Of a stretch of DNA of 5,965 nucleotides, positions 1 through 4,384 are shown in pieces. The DNA is from an uncultured Desulfovibrionaceae bacterium (GTDB lineage: Bacteria; Desulfobacterota; Desulfovibrionia; Desulfovibrionales; Desulfovibrionaceae). The notes under the pieces are model-generated. The model saw only the letters and a list, made by a program, of their open reading frames with translations. It did no database searches and was not told the DNA's origin. Location: the NCBI GenBank assembly GCA_947037905.1, contig CAMQUX010000089.1:1-5965 (forward strand), written 5' to 3'. Every line of letters begins with the position of its first letter. Position 1 is the first letter of the stretch. The translations under genes were made by a program, and so were the position numbers.

Positions 1-361
1 CGAGTGTATCTTCATCTTTTTGGGTGAGTGTAAACGGGGGCGTTTCCCAGAGCTTTTCATCACCAGTGGGTACAACATCAAGGTGAGATATTATCCAAAA
101 TGTTTTTGAACTATCGACTCCTTGCCAAAGAGCAAGGATATTTGGGCGGATTTTACTGCTCGTATCTTCATCAGGACAGTCGTACTGAGAGAAGCTTGCA
201 TTTTTGAAATTTTCTTTCATCCATGCAAGTAAAAAGTTTGCACGCTCAAGTTCTCCGTCTCCATTATTAGAGGGCGAAAGAGCAGGGCGTTTTGTGAGTT
301 CTTTTTGTAAAGATATAACAAGTTCTTTTTGTTCACGAATGAATTGATGAATATTTTCCAT
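1..361 (-). CDS. M20-family metallopeptidase (ArgE/DapE type), N-terminal part
   Basis: This is the first 120 codons of a zinc-dependent amidohydrolase of the M20 family, which includes acetylornithine deacetylases, succinyl-diaminopimelate desuccinylases and dipeptidases. The frame is open from ATG at 361 to the window edge, so the C-terminal two thirds are missing. The diagnostic stretch is WIISHLDVVPTGD (residues 89-101). In this family the His of HxD (H93) binds metal and the Asp (D95) supports it. The following W-x-x-P-P-F (105-110) also fits the family. Residues 1-30 look like the usual leading helix. The start is preceded only by a weak A/G-rich sequence and by a perfect short palindrome. 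The substrate cannot be told from the N-terminus. The gene lies downstream of the PxxKW gene, but a strong terminator separates them, so it probably has its own promoter. Family call firm, exact enzyme open. Confidence 0.85.
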   Translation of the reverse strand, partial: MENIHQFIREQKELVISLQKELTKRPALSPSNNGDGELERANFLLAWMKENFKNASFSQYDCPDEDTSSKIRPNILALWQGVDSSKTFWIISHLDVVPTGDEKLWETPPFTLTQKDEDTL

Positions 362-368
362 ACATCTT

Positions 369-387
369 TTTAGAAAATATTTCTAAA
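369..387. promoter_or_regulatory. Perfect palindrome next to the peptidase start codon
   Basis: Two 8-bp arms (TTTAGAAA and TTTCTAAA) flank a 3-base centre (ATA). The edge lies 7 bases upstream of the minus-strand ATG at 361, where a Shine-Dalgarno would normally sit. It could be an operator for a dimeric repressor, or a small mRNA hairpin affecting translation start. It could also be chance in AT-rich DNA. The symmetry is seen; any function is inferred. Confidence 0.35.
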
Positions 388-505
388 GAAAGCAAGCATA
401 TTAATGATATATAACAAAAAAAATAAAAAAAGAGGTGATGTTTTTAATCTGTTTATTTATGTTTATAATTAAAAGAGACAGGTGTGTTTAGTATATAAAA
501 AAAAC

Positions 506-573
506 ATGAGAAAATAAGACTATAAAAATATGAGAAAATACTAAACTAATGAGTATAAAAATATGAGAAAATA
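506..573. repeat. Three spaced copies of an AT-rich direct repeat
   Basis: The 11-mer ATGAGAAAATA occurs at 506-516, 530-540 and 563-573. For the last two copies the identity extends to 20 bp (521-540 and 554-573), each preceded by TATAAAA. The starts are 24 and 33 bp apart. The repeats lie upstream of the minus-strand peptidase gene, so they could be binding sites for a regulator or simple slippage products. Function unknown. Confidence 0.6.
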
Positions 574-637
574 AATTATTACTCTGTATTTATTTGAGTA
601 AAGTGGTTTGTAATAAATTAATAATCGAGAGTGAGAT

Positions 638-666
638 AAAAAAACGAGAGCTAAAAGCTCTCGTTT
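638..666 (-). terminator. Rho-independent terminator of the PxxKW gene
   Basis: On the minus strand an 11-bp perfect stem (AAACGAGAGCT / AGCTCTCGTTT) with a 3-base loop runs directly into seven T residues (638-644). It begins 28 bp after the stop codon of the PxxKW gene. Stem, short loop and T-run are all present, so this is a confident intrinsic terminator. It should separate this gene from the peptidase gene. Confidence 0.9.
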
Positions 667-694
667 AAATAGTCTAATAAGTAGTAAGTAAAGT

Positions 695-979
695 CTAACG
701 TCCTTTAGCAGCACGTTTAGAAGCTTTAAGTGGGTTAACACTAACTTGTCCAGTTTTATCAACAACAACACGAACGTGTGTTGCAAAGTTACATATTCCG
801 CTTGCCCATTTGTTTTCAGGTGAGCTGTATGAAGAACAGTAAAATTTATCTTCGAAAGGAGCTTGTCTATCACAACCGTCACATTTTTCAGCAACAGGGG
901 TTATAATTGTTCCTTTAAAAGAAAGTCCATCATTAGTCATTGCCGCACCTTCAAGTACGTTTACTATTTTTTTAGCCAT
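695..979 (-). CDS. PxxKW-family cysteine-rich protein
   Basis: This is a 94-residue soluble protein without signal peptide or membrane segment. It has four cysteines, C33 and C36 as a CDGC pair, then C48 and C63, which suggests a small metal site (zinc or iron-sulfur). The motif PENKW (54-58) followed by GIC and FATHV, and the tail VNPLKASKR (81-89), match my memory of a family named PxxKW, found mainly in Desulfovibrio-like bacteria. Its biochemical role is not known to me. The start at 979 is well supported by a perfect AGGAGG (987-993 minus) seven bases upstream. The gene has its own candidate promoter and a strong terminator, so it is probably a single-gene unit with high translation. The basic Lys/Arg-rich C-terminus would suit nucleic-acid or ribosome binding, but that is only inference. 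Confidence 0.85.
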   Translation of the reverse strand: MAKKIVNVLEGAAMTNDGLSFKGTIITPVAEKCDGCDRQAPFEDKFYCSSYSSPENKWASGICNFATHVRVVVDKTGQVSVNPLKASKRAAKGR

Positions 980-986
980 GAGAAAA

Positions 987-993
987 TCCTCCT
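987..993 (-). promoter_or_regulatory. Strong Shine-Dalgarno of the PxxKW gene
   Basis: AGGAGGA reads on the minus strand with seven bases to the ATG at 979. It is the best ribosome binding site among the minus-strand genes here and fixes the start codon. Confidence 0.85.
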
Positions 994-1049
994 AAAGGAA
1001 AAATATACATATATTTTAAAACTAGTAATATATAAAATTACAAAGCAGA

Positions 1050-1078
1050 AGAGTAAAGATTTTTTTTTTTTATGTCAA
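1050..1078 (-). promoter_or_regulatory. Candidate sigma70-type promoter of the PxxKW gene with poly-A spacer
   Basis: A consensus -35 box TTGACA lies at 1078-1073 on the minus strand. After 17 bp comes TACTCT (1055-1050), a 3-of-6 match to the -10 consensus. The spacer contains twelve uninterrupted A residues (1071-1060). The -35 box starts 17 bp after the apt stop codon, so the gene need not depend on apt transcription. The -35 is clear, the -10 weak. Transcription would start near 1043, leaving a leader of about 60 bases. Confidence 0.5.
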
Positions 1079-1094
1079 GCTCTAAGAGAGTAAT

Positions 1095-1613
1095 TTATTC
1101 AGTAATATGTAAAAGAGTTGTAATTGGGTAATTTGCAAGAAGTTTTCTAGGGTTTAGAAAGTCAAGCTCGCAAACAAAAGCAAGGCCAACAATTTCTGCT
1201 TTTGTAGTTTTAACAAGCTCTACGATGGCATTTATAGTACCACCAGTTGCAAGAAGATCGTCTATAATAAGTACTTTGTCGTCTGCAGAAAGAGCATCTT
1301 TATGCATTTCGAGCGAATTTGAACCATATTCAAGATCGTAGTGAGCGCTAATTGTTTCTGCAGGAAGTTTACCAGGTTTGCGAATGGGAACAAAAGCAGT
1401 ATTAAGAGCAAAAGCAAGGGGAGTTGCAAAAATAAATCCACGAGCTTCAGGAGCAAGTATTTTTGTGATGCCTTTATTTTTAAATTCGTTCACAAACTGA
1501 TCAATAATATACTTAAACGCAGCAGGGTTTGTTAGAATAGGCGTTATGTCATAAAAAAGAATACCTTCTTTAGGAAAATCTGGTACTTCTCGAATAATGG
1601 TACGTAAATTCAT
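1095..1613 (-). CDS. apt: Adenine phosphoribosyltransferase
   Basis: This cytoplasmic purine-salvage enzyme turns adenine and PRPP into AMP and pyrophosphate. The 172-residue length is typical. The PRPP-binding signature VLIIDDLLATGGT is at residues 114-126. The family's N-terminal block DFPKEGILFYDITP (12-25) is present, with Y21 where an Arg is common. APEARGFIF (54-62), VPIRKPGKLP (75-84, the flexible loop) and LEYGSNSLEMHKDA (94-107) are also typical of Apt rather than of other phosphoribosyltransferases. The start at 1613 has an AGAGGAT site (1618-1624 minus) a few bases upstream. It is divergent from ksgA and followed by the PxxKW gene after 115 bp. No stem with a T-run is seen at its 3' end, so some read-through into the PxxKW gene is possible. 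Confidence 0.97.
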   Translation of the reverse strand: MNLRTIIREVPDFPKEGILFYDITPILTNPAAFKYIIDQFVNEFKNKGITKILAPEARGFIFATPLAFALNTAFVPIRKPGKLPAETISAHYDLEYGSNSLEMHKDALSADDKVLIIDDLLATGGTINAIVELVKTTKAEIVGLAFVCELDFLNPRKLLANYPITTLLHITE

Positions 1614-1649
1614 AATGATCCTCTAAAATTAAATGCGTTATTTTTTTTG

Positions 1650-1679
1650 GTTATGAATGGTTATAGTAGATTTTGTCAA
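1650..1679 (-). promoter_or_regulatory. Candidate apt promoter
   Basis: A consensus TTGACA at 1679-1674 (minus strand) is followed after 18 bp by CATAAC (1655-1650), a 4-of-6 match to TATAAT. The implied start near 1643 lies about 30 bases upstream of the apt ATG. A direct repeat GGTTAT occurs at 1649-1654 and 1659-1664 on the plus strand, across the -10 region and spacer. Confidence 0.55.
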
Positions 1680-1697
1680 GAAATTATATGAAAAAAG

Positions 1698-1726
1698 TTG
1701 CATTCTTTTTTTTGCTAGTCTATAGA
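1698..1726 (+). promoter_or_regulatory. Candidate ksgA promoter
   Basis: TTGCAT (1698-1703) and TATAGA (1721-1726) stand 17 bp apart, giving 3-of-6 and 4-of-6 consensus matches. The spacer holds eight T residues (1706-1713). It lies back-to-back with the apt promoter, with 18 bp between the two -35 boxes. The predicted start would be near 1733, about 45 bases before the ksgA ATG. Confidence 0.45.
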
Positions 1727-1778
1727 ATGTGAGATTGAGTGAGTTTATAAGATATTATTTTGCTAAAAAGAAGTAAAA

Positions 1779-2564
1779 ATGGAAAAGATACGAGCAAAGA
1801 AAAGCTTAGGGCAAAATTTTTTAATAGATAATAATATTTGTGGAAAAATAGTAGATCATCTTTCGTTAGAAGCGACTGATAATGTGCTTGAAATTGGATC
1901 AGGGCGAGGGGCTTTGACTGATATTTTAGTAAACTATCCACTTAATTCTTTAGAAATTATCGAAAAAGATGATTATTTACGAAAAGATTTGCTTGAGAAA
2001 TATTCACAGATTCTTTCTGCAGAAAATGATGCGCTGTCAGTAGATTGGGATAAAAGAGCGGATAAAAAATATAAAATTGTTGCTAATTTGCCATATAATA
2101 TTGCATCGAAATTAATTTGGGATATTGTCTCGTCAAAAATGAACTGGGAACGGTGTGTATTTATGGTGCAATATGAGGTTGCACGTAGGCTAGCAGCTAA
2201 AGAGGGTTCGAAAACGTACGGAGCATTAAGTGCTTGGGTGCAGAATTTTGCAGAGGTTAAATATTTATTTAAAGTACCTCCTCATTTATTTTTTCCAGCT
2301 CCAAAGGTTGACTCTGCGGTTGTTTTATTTTATCCTAAAGCTTCATTAGCCCTTGATGAAAAGGAAAGTCTTCGGAAATTACTTCATATTTGTTTTAGTA
2401 TGCGCAGAAAACAATTGCAAAAAATATTAAGACAATACTGGACAAATGATATAGAAGTGTGGTTTAAGAATGAAGGCTTACGTTTTGAAGATCGTCCAGA
2501 GATTTTGAGTCCTGAACAATTTAAAAAATTAGCTTTTTTGTTAAAAAATAAAATTCTTACTTGA
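1779..2564 (+). CDS. ksgA: 16S rRNA (adenine-N6,N6) dimethyltransferase
   Basis: KsgA/RsmA uses S-adenosylmethionine to dimethylate two adjacent adenines in the 3'-terminal hairpin of 16S rRNA during late assembly of the small ribosomal subunit. At 261 residues it has the usual size. Visible landmarks are AKKSLGQNFLID (6-17), the SAM-binding loop EIGSGRG (38-44) and IEKD (61-64) for ribose contact. The catalytic NLPYN is at 103-107 and YEVARRLAAKEGSKTYGALS at 132-151. PAPKVDSAVV (173-182) and the C-terminal RNA-binding part with FSMRRKQL (206-213) and RPEILSPEQF (239-248) complete the set. No key motif is missing. The start has only a weak AAGAAG upstream (about 1768-1773), but residues 5-17 fit the family N-terminus, so ATG 1779 is well supported. 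It is divergent from apt and precedes HU. Confidence 0.97.
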   Translation: MEKIRAKKSLGQNFLIDNNICGKIVDHLSLEATDNVLEIGSGRGALTDILVNYPLNSLEIIEKDDYLRKDLLEKYSQILSAENDALSVDWDKRADKKYKIVANLPYNIASKLIWDIVSSKMNWERCVFMVQYEVARRLAAKEGSKTYGALSAWVQNFAEVKYLFKVPPHLFFPAPKVDSAVVLFYPKASLALDEKESLRKLLHICFSMRRKQLQKILRQYWTNDIEVWFKNEGLRFEDRPEILSPEQFKKLAFLLKNKILT

Positions 2565-2589
2565 CGTATGCTTATTTATTTTTTACAAA
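2561..2589 (+). promoter_or_regulatory. Candidate distal promoter for the HU gene
   Basis: TTGACG (2561-2566), overlapping the ksgA stop codon, is followed after 17 bp by TACAAA (2584-2589). These are 5-of-6 and 4-of-6 matches. It would give a leader of about 105 bases before HU. It may compete with the nearer candidate at 2647-2675. Confidence 0.45.
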
Positions 2590-2646
2590 GCAAAAACAGT
2601 GTGTGTGTATGTTATTCAAAGAATGGATAAACGTACTAATAATATG

Positions 2647-2675
2647 GGTACATAAAATGTGTATCTTTATATAAA
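2647..2675 (+). promoter_or_regulatory. Possible proximal promoter for the HU gene
   Basis: GGTACA (2647-2652) and TATAAA (2670-2675) are 17 bp apart. The -10 is good (5 of 6) and the -35 poor (3 of 6). The start would fall about 20 bases upstream of the HU ATG, just leaving room for the GGAGGAG ribosome binding site. Either this or the distal candidate could be the real one. Confidence 0.3.
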
Positions 2676-2701
2676 TTTAATATCTTTTTGGAGGAGTTGT
2701 T

Positions 2702-2977
2702 ATGACTAAAGCAGATCTAATCGTTAAAATTGCAGAAGAATCAGGGTTAACTAAAGTTAATGCAGAACGTGCATTAAATGCATTTACTAAATCAGTAGAA
2801 AATGTACTAGTTAAAGAAGGTAAATTAACTTTAACAGGTTTTGGAACATTCCAAGTAGAAGAACGCAAACAACGTACAGGTCGTAACCCACGTACAGGCG
2901 CAGAAATTACTATTCCAGCATCAAAAGTTGTAAAATTCCGTCCAGGAAAACTTTTAAAAGAATCTGTTAAAAAATAG
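2702..2977 (+). CDS. HU-family DNA-binding protein
   Basis: This is a histone-like nucleoid protein of the DNABII family. It works as a dimer that bends DNA through two beta arms and affects replication, repair and transcription. The 91-residue length and whole sequence fit HU. Residues 1-40 form the helical dimer part (MTKADLIVKIAEES onward). GFGTF (46-50) and the arm with RNPRTG (61-66) follow; P63 is the proline that wedges between base pairs at the arm tip. The C-terminal FRPGKLLKESVKK (79-91) is typical. The start is fixed by GGAGGAG (2690-2696) five bases before ATG. HU rather than IHF is favoured by overall similarity, but the subtype (HupA, HupB or other) cannot be assigned. It is followed after 27 bp by a small membrane-protein gene, probably in one transcript. 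Confidence 0.95.
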   Translation: MTKADLIVKIAEESGLTKVNAERALNAFTKSVENVLVKEGKLTLTGFGTFQVEERKQRTGRNPRTGAEITIPASKVVKFRPGKLLKESVKK

Positions 2978-2993
2978 TCTTTTTAAAATTTGA

Positions 2994-2999
2994 AGGAGG
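2994..2999 (+). promoter_or_regulatory. Shine-Dalgarno that sets the start of the small membrane protein
   Basis: AGGAGG is followed by five bases and then ATG at 3005. A longer frame can be opened at a TTG (2990), but that start would lie upstream of this site. The ATG at 3005 is therefore preferred. Confidence 0.85.
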
Positions 3000-3004
3000 C
3001 AATT

Positions 3005-3181
3005 ATGCTTCACGGAGAAACTATCCAAAGTGCTTTACCACAAGATATTCCTTGGTGGATGGCAGATCACTTTGTATTTTTTGGAGTTTTATACTTAGTT
3101 ATTTTTACACTTGCAGCAGGTTTAGCTTATAATTTTTATAAGTCCCTAATGCAAACTAAAGAAGATACCTCCAAACATTAA
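3005..3181 (+). CDS. Small single-pass membrane protein behind HU
   Basis: This 58-residue protein has one clear hydrophobic helix at about residues 22-45 (from HFVFFGVLYLVIF through LAAGLAYNF). It is preceded by a polar N-terminus with PQDIPWWMADH (12-22) and followed by a short tail with K46, K52 and K57. The positive tail suggests N-terminus out, C-terminus in, but with few charges this is weak. There is no signal-peptidase site. A perfect Shine-Dalgarno and an immediate terminator show a real gene, translated in the HU transcript (27-bp gap). I recall similar short proteins with a PW-W motif in Desulfovibrio genomes but cannot name a family. The topology resembles small accessory subunits of membrane complexes (for example CcoQ-like or YbgT-like), without specific sequence support. 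Function unknown. Confidence 0.8.
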   Translation: MLHGETIQSALPQDIPWWMADHFVFFGVLYLVIFTLAAGLAYNFYKSLMQTKEDTSKH

Positions 3182-3220
3182 TAAAAAAAGGAAAGATAAA
3201 TTTATCTTTCCTTTTTTTAT
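3181..3220. terminator. Perfect 40-bp palindromic terminator after the HU unit
   Basis: Two uninterrupted 20-bp arms (3181-3200 and 3201-3220) are exact reverse complements. The core is GGAAAGATA, a four-base AATT loop, and TATCTTTCC, with seven A before and seven T after. It starts on the last base of the membrane-protein stop codon. The symmetric A and T runs would let it work from either side, though no gene enters from the right on the minus strand. Confident intrinsic terminator. Confidence 0.93.
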
Positions 3221-3582
3221 ATTCATCATGTTTCTATCAATCTTGATTATATTTCATTCTGACTATATTCAATTCCGCTTATACTTAAAACTAATGCTGT
3301 CTAAACTTCAATTAATTTGAATATAATTTTAGTGAGAGTTTTCTAATTAAATTTTTATACTATCAAATTTTTTTTATATGATAGGTTTATATAATTAACT
3401 TATATTTATAGCCATGGTTATGACGTATAATATTATTATAACGCAGATCAAAATTTTGTTTACGGGCAGAAAAAGGGTGTTTTATACTCAGAAAAAGTAT
3501 TTAATAGAGTAAAAAATGGTGTTTTATTATCATCTGTTCTTTTTAACTACTTTTTAAAATAAATAATGAAATAGGAAGTTTA
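3221..3582. other. AT-rich gap before the secreted repeat protein
   Basis: No gene is confidently seen in these 362 bases. An imperfect 16-bp tandem pair lies at 3244-3259 and 3260-3275 (13 of 16 identical). A 6-bp inverted repeat CTATCA/TGATAG spans 3360-3384 around a run of T. From 3431 to 3562 one plus-strand frame is open for 43 codons without a start codon. It is preceded by an in-frame stop at 3428 and may be a coding remnant or chance. The candidate promoter for the next gene lies at 3459-3488, inside this open stretch. Confidence 0.5.
3459..3488 (+). promoter_or_regulatory. Candidate promoter of the repeat-protein gene
   Basis: TTTACG (3459-3464) and TATACT (3483-3488) are separated by 18 bp, giving 4-of-6 and 5-of-6 matches. 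The predicted start near 3495 leaves a leader of about 88 bases before the ATG at 3583. The preceding terminator at 3181-3220 means the gene needs a promoter in this gap. Confidence 0.4.
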
Positions 3583-3999
3583 ATGAAAAAATCTATATTG
3601 TTCATATTTTTATTTACGTTTGTTTTGTTTAATGCTTACAACGCATTTGCAAAAAAATCAGGTACATCACAAACCGTAGGTGGTATTACTTACCATAAGT
3701 ATAACGATGGTACATCTGGCACATCTCAAACTGTTGGTGGTATAACGTATCATAAGAACAGCGATGGTACATCTGGTACATCACAAACTATAGGTGGGAT
3801 TACGTATCATAAGAATAGTGATGGAACATCAAGTACATCACAAGATGTAGGTGGTATCACATATCATAAAGATAATAAGGGTAAATCAAGCACATCGCAA
3901 AATATAGGTGGTACAACGTACCATAAGGGTAACGATGGTAGCGCACGTGGCACATCGCAAAATATTGGCGGTACAACATATCGTAAGTATAAAGATTAA
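3583..3999 (+). CDS. Secreted protein of six 19-residue GTSQ-x-x-GG-x-TYHK repeats
   Basis: This is a 138-residue exported protein. Residues 1-23 form a typical Sec signal peptide (MKKS, a Phe/Leu-rich core, then AFA before KK), with cleavage probable after A23. There is no lipobox cysteine and no later membrane helix, so the mature part of about 115 residues should be free in the periplasm or outside. It is almost all repeats: 27-45, 46-64, 65-83, 84-102, 103-122 and a short last one, 123-138. The unit is roughly G/S-TSQ-x-V/I-GG-x-TYHK-x-x-D/K-G-x-S. Mature cysteines are absent and Lys, Ser, Thr and Gly dominate. The start has AGGAAG (3573-3578) four bases upstream. It stands alone between two gaps with no functional neighbour. 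I recall short secreted proteins in other proteobacteria with GTSQ...TTYHN-like repeats, but no function. Surface, adhesive or host-facing roles are possible, not shown. Confidence 0.85.
   Translation: MKKSILFIFLFTFVLFNAYNAFAKKSGTSQTVGGITYHKYNDGTSGTSQTVGGITYHKNSDGTSGTSQTIGGITYHKNSDGTSSTSQDVGGITYHKDNKGKSSTSQNIGGTTYHKGNDGSARGTSQNIGGTTYRKYKD
3661..3996 (+). repeat. 57-bp in-gene tandem repeat array
   Basis: There are six units in frame: four of 57 bp (3661-3717, 3718-3774, 3775-3831, 3832-3888), one of 60 bp (3889-3948) and a partial one of 48 bp (3949-3996). The first three units are most alike in protein, while the last two share NIGGTTY instead of T-V/I-GGITY. Silent differences between units show that the array is not freshly duplicated, and protein sequence is better kept than DNA. 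Unit loss or gain would keep the reading frame. Confidence 0.9.
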
Positions 4000-4044
4000 T
4001 AGTTTTTTACTTGTTCTTGTATGCATATTTGTTTCTTTACTTAT

Positions 4045-4095
4045 AATAATATTTGCTGAATAAAATAATTACTTGTTTTTATTTGCAGTATTATT
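4045..4095 (+). repeat. Imperfect inverted repeat after the repeat-protein gene
   Basis: AATAATA (4045-4051) pairs with TATTATT (4089-4095), CTG (4056-4058) with CAG (4086-4088), and AATAAA (4059-4064) with TTTATT (4078-4083). Small bulges separate these helices and a 13-base loop closes the hairpin. It begins 45 bp after the stop codon and is not followed by a T-run. It could protect or end the mRNA, but AT-rich DNA makes such pairings cheap. Confidence 0.3.
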
Positions 4096-4310
4096 AATTT
4101 ATTGAGTAAGTATATTTAAAATAATCAATATTCTAGTAAATCTTTTTTTATAAGTGTTTTCTAATAAATAAGTATGTATAGATGGTATTTATTGCTTTAA
4201 ATATACTCATTGTTTCTTTAAAAGCTTAATTTATTTTGATTACTAAACGTGTCACTTACGATTAGTGTTGATAAAAACTATAAAATGATAAATGAATGTG
4301 AAAATAGTAC

Positions 4311-4339
4311 TTGCTTACAGGTGGGAATTGTTGTATTAA
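4311..4339 (+). promoter_or_regulatory. Candidate rpsU promoter
   Basis: TTGCTT (4311-4316) and TATTAA (4334-4339) are 17 bp apart, 3-of-6 and 4-of-6 matches. The start would be near 4346, leaving a leader of about 40 bases that contains the strong ribosome binding site. A second weaker -10-like TATAAA is at 4279-4284. Confidence 0.4.
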
Positions 4340-4370
4340 ACGAACTTGCTAAAATAATTGGCTGAAATAG

Positions 4371-4380
4371 GGAGGTGATG
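4371..4380 (+). promoter_or_regulatory. Near-complete anti-SD match before rpsU
   Basis: GGAGGTGATG pairs almost fully with the 3' end of 16S rRNA (nine contiguous bases, GGAGGTGAT). It is set four bases before ATG 4385 (TAAT between). Such long pairing suits a very highly translated ribosomal gene. Confidence 0.85.
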
Positions 4381-4384
4381 TAAT

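Larger units (their letters stand above)
362..694. other. Noncoding gap between peptidase and PxxKW genes
   Basis: This 333-bp stretch is very AT-rich. From left to right it holds the palindrome at 369-387, runs of A near 415-430, three copies of an ATGAGAAAATA repeat at 506-573, and the PxxKW terminator at 638-666. The peptidase promoter should lie here on the minus strand. A TATACT can be read on that strand at 496-491, but no matching -35 box is convincing. A Shine-Dalgarno-like AGAGGTGATG at 431-440 (plus strand) is not followed by a usable frame. No gene is seen. Confidence 0.6.
4000..4384. other. AT-rich gap between repeat protein and rpsU
   Basis: These 385 bases have no credible gene; all frames are broken by stops within a few dozen codons. 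Contents are an imperfect hairpin at 4045-4095, a run of seven T near 4143-4149, the candidate rpsU promoter at 4311-4339 and the rpsU Shine-Dalgarno at 4371-4380. No classic GC-rich stem with T-run closes the repeat-protein gene. Confidence 0.5.

Noticed and set aside
431..494. AGAGGTGATG resembling a strong Shine-Dalgarno, with a possible 17-codon peptide
   Set aside because: The ATG lies inside the Shine-Dalgarno-like sequence and the next ATG is too far away, so no proper start spacing exists.
541..894. 117-codon minus-strand open frame overlapping the PxxKW gene
   Set aside because: It overlaps the well-supported PxxKW gene in another frame, crosses its terminator and has a Leu-rich, low-complexity composition typical of a shadow frame.
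863..1093. 76-codon plus-strand frame across the PxxKW 5' region
   Set aside because: It is antisense to the PxxKW start and its promoter, has no ribosome binding site and has skewed Lys/Phe/Tyr composition.
1262..1535. Open frames on both strands inside apt
   Set aside because: They lie wholly within apt, which has all family motifs in its own frame.
1720..1941. Minus-strand frame over the ksgA start
   Set aside because: It is antisense to the conserved ksgA N-terminus and has no start signal.
2677..2868. Minus-strand 63-codon frame inside the HU gene
   Set aside because: It is antisense to a highly conserved gene; the frame is open only because of HU codon composition.
2990..3004. TTG start giving five extra residues on the small membrane protein
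   Set aside because: The perfect AGGAGG at 2994-2999 lies downstream of this TTG and is correctly placed for ATG 3005.
3661..3996. CRISPR-like array, because of regular 57-bp spacing
   Set aside because: The period is a multiple of three within one open frame, units are contiguous and degenerate without spacers, and the protein repeats are clear.
4000..4384. Small RNA or riboswitch in the rpsU upstream gap
   Set aside because: No conserved riboswitch core is recognisable and the only hairpin is AT-rich and imperfect; sequence alone does not support an RNA gene.
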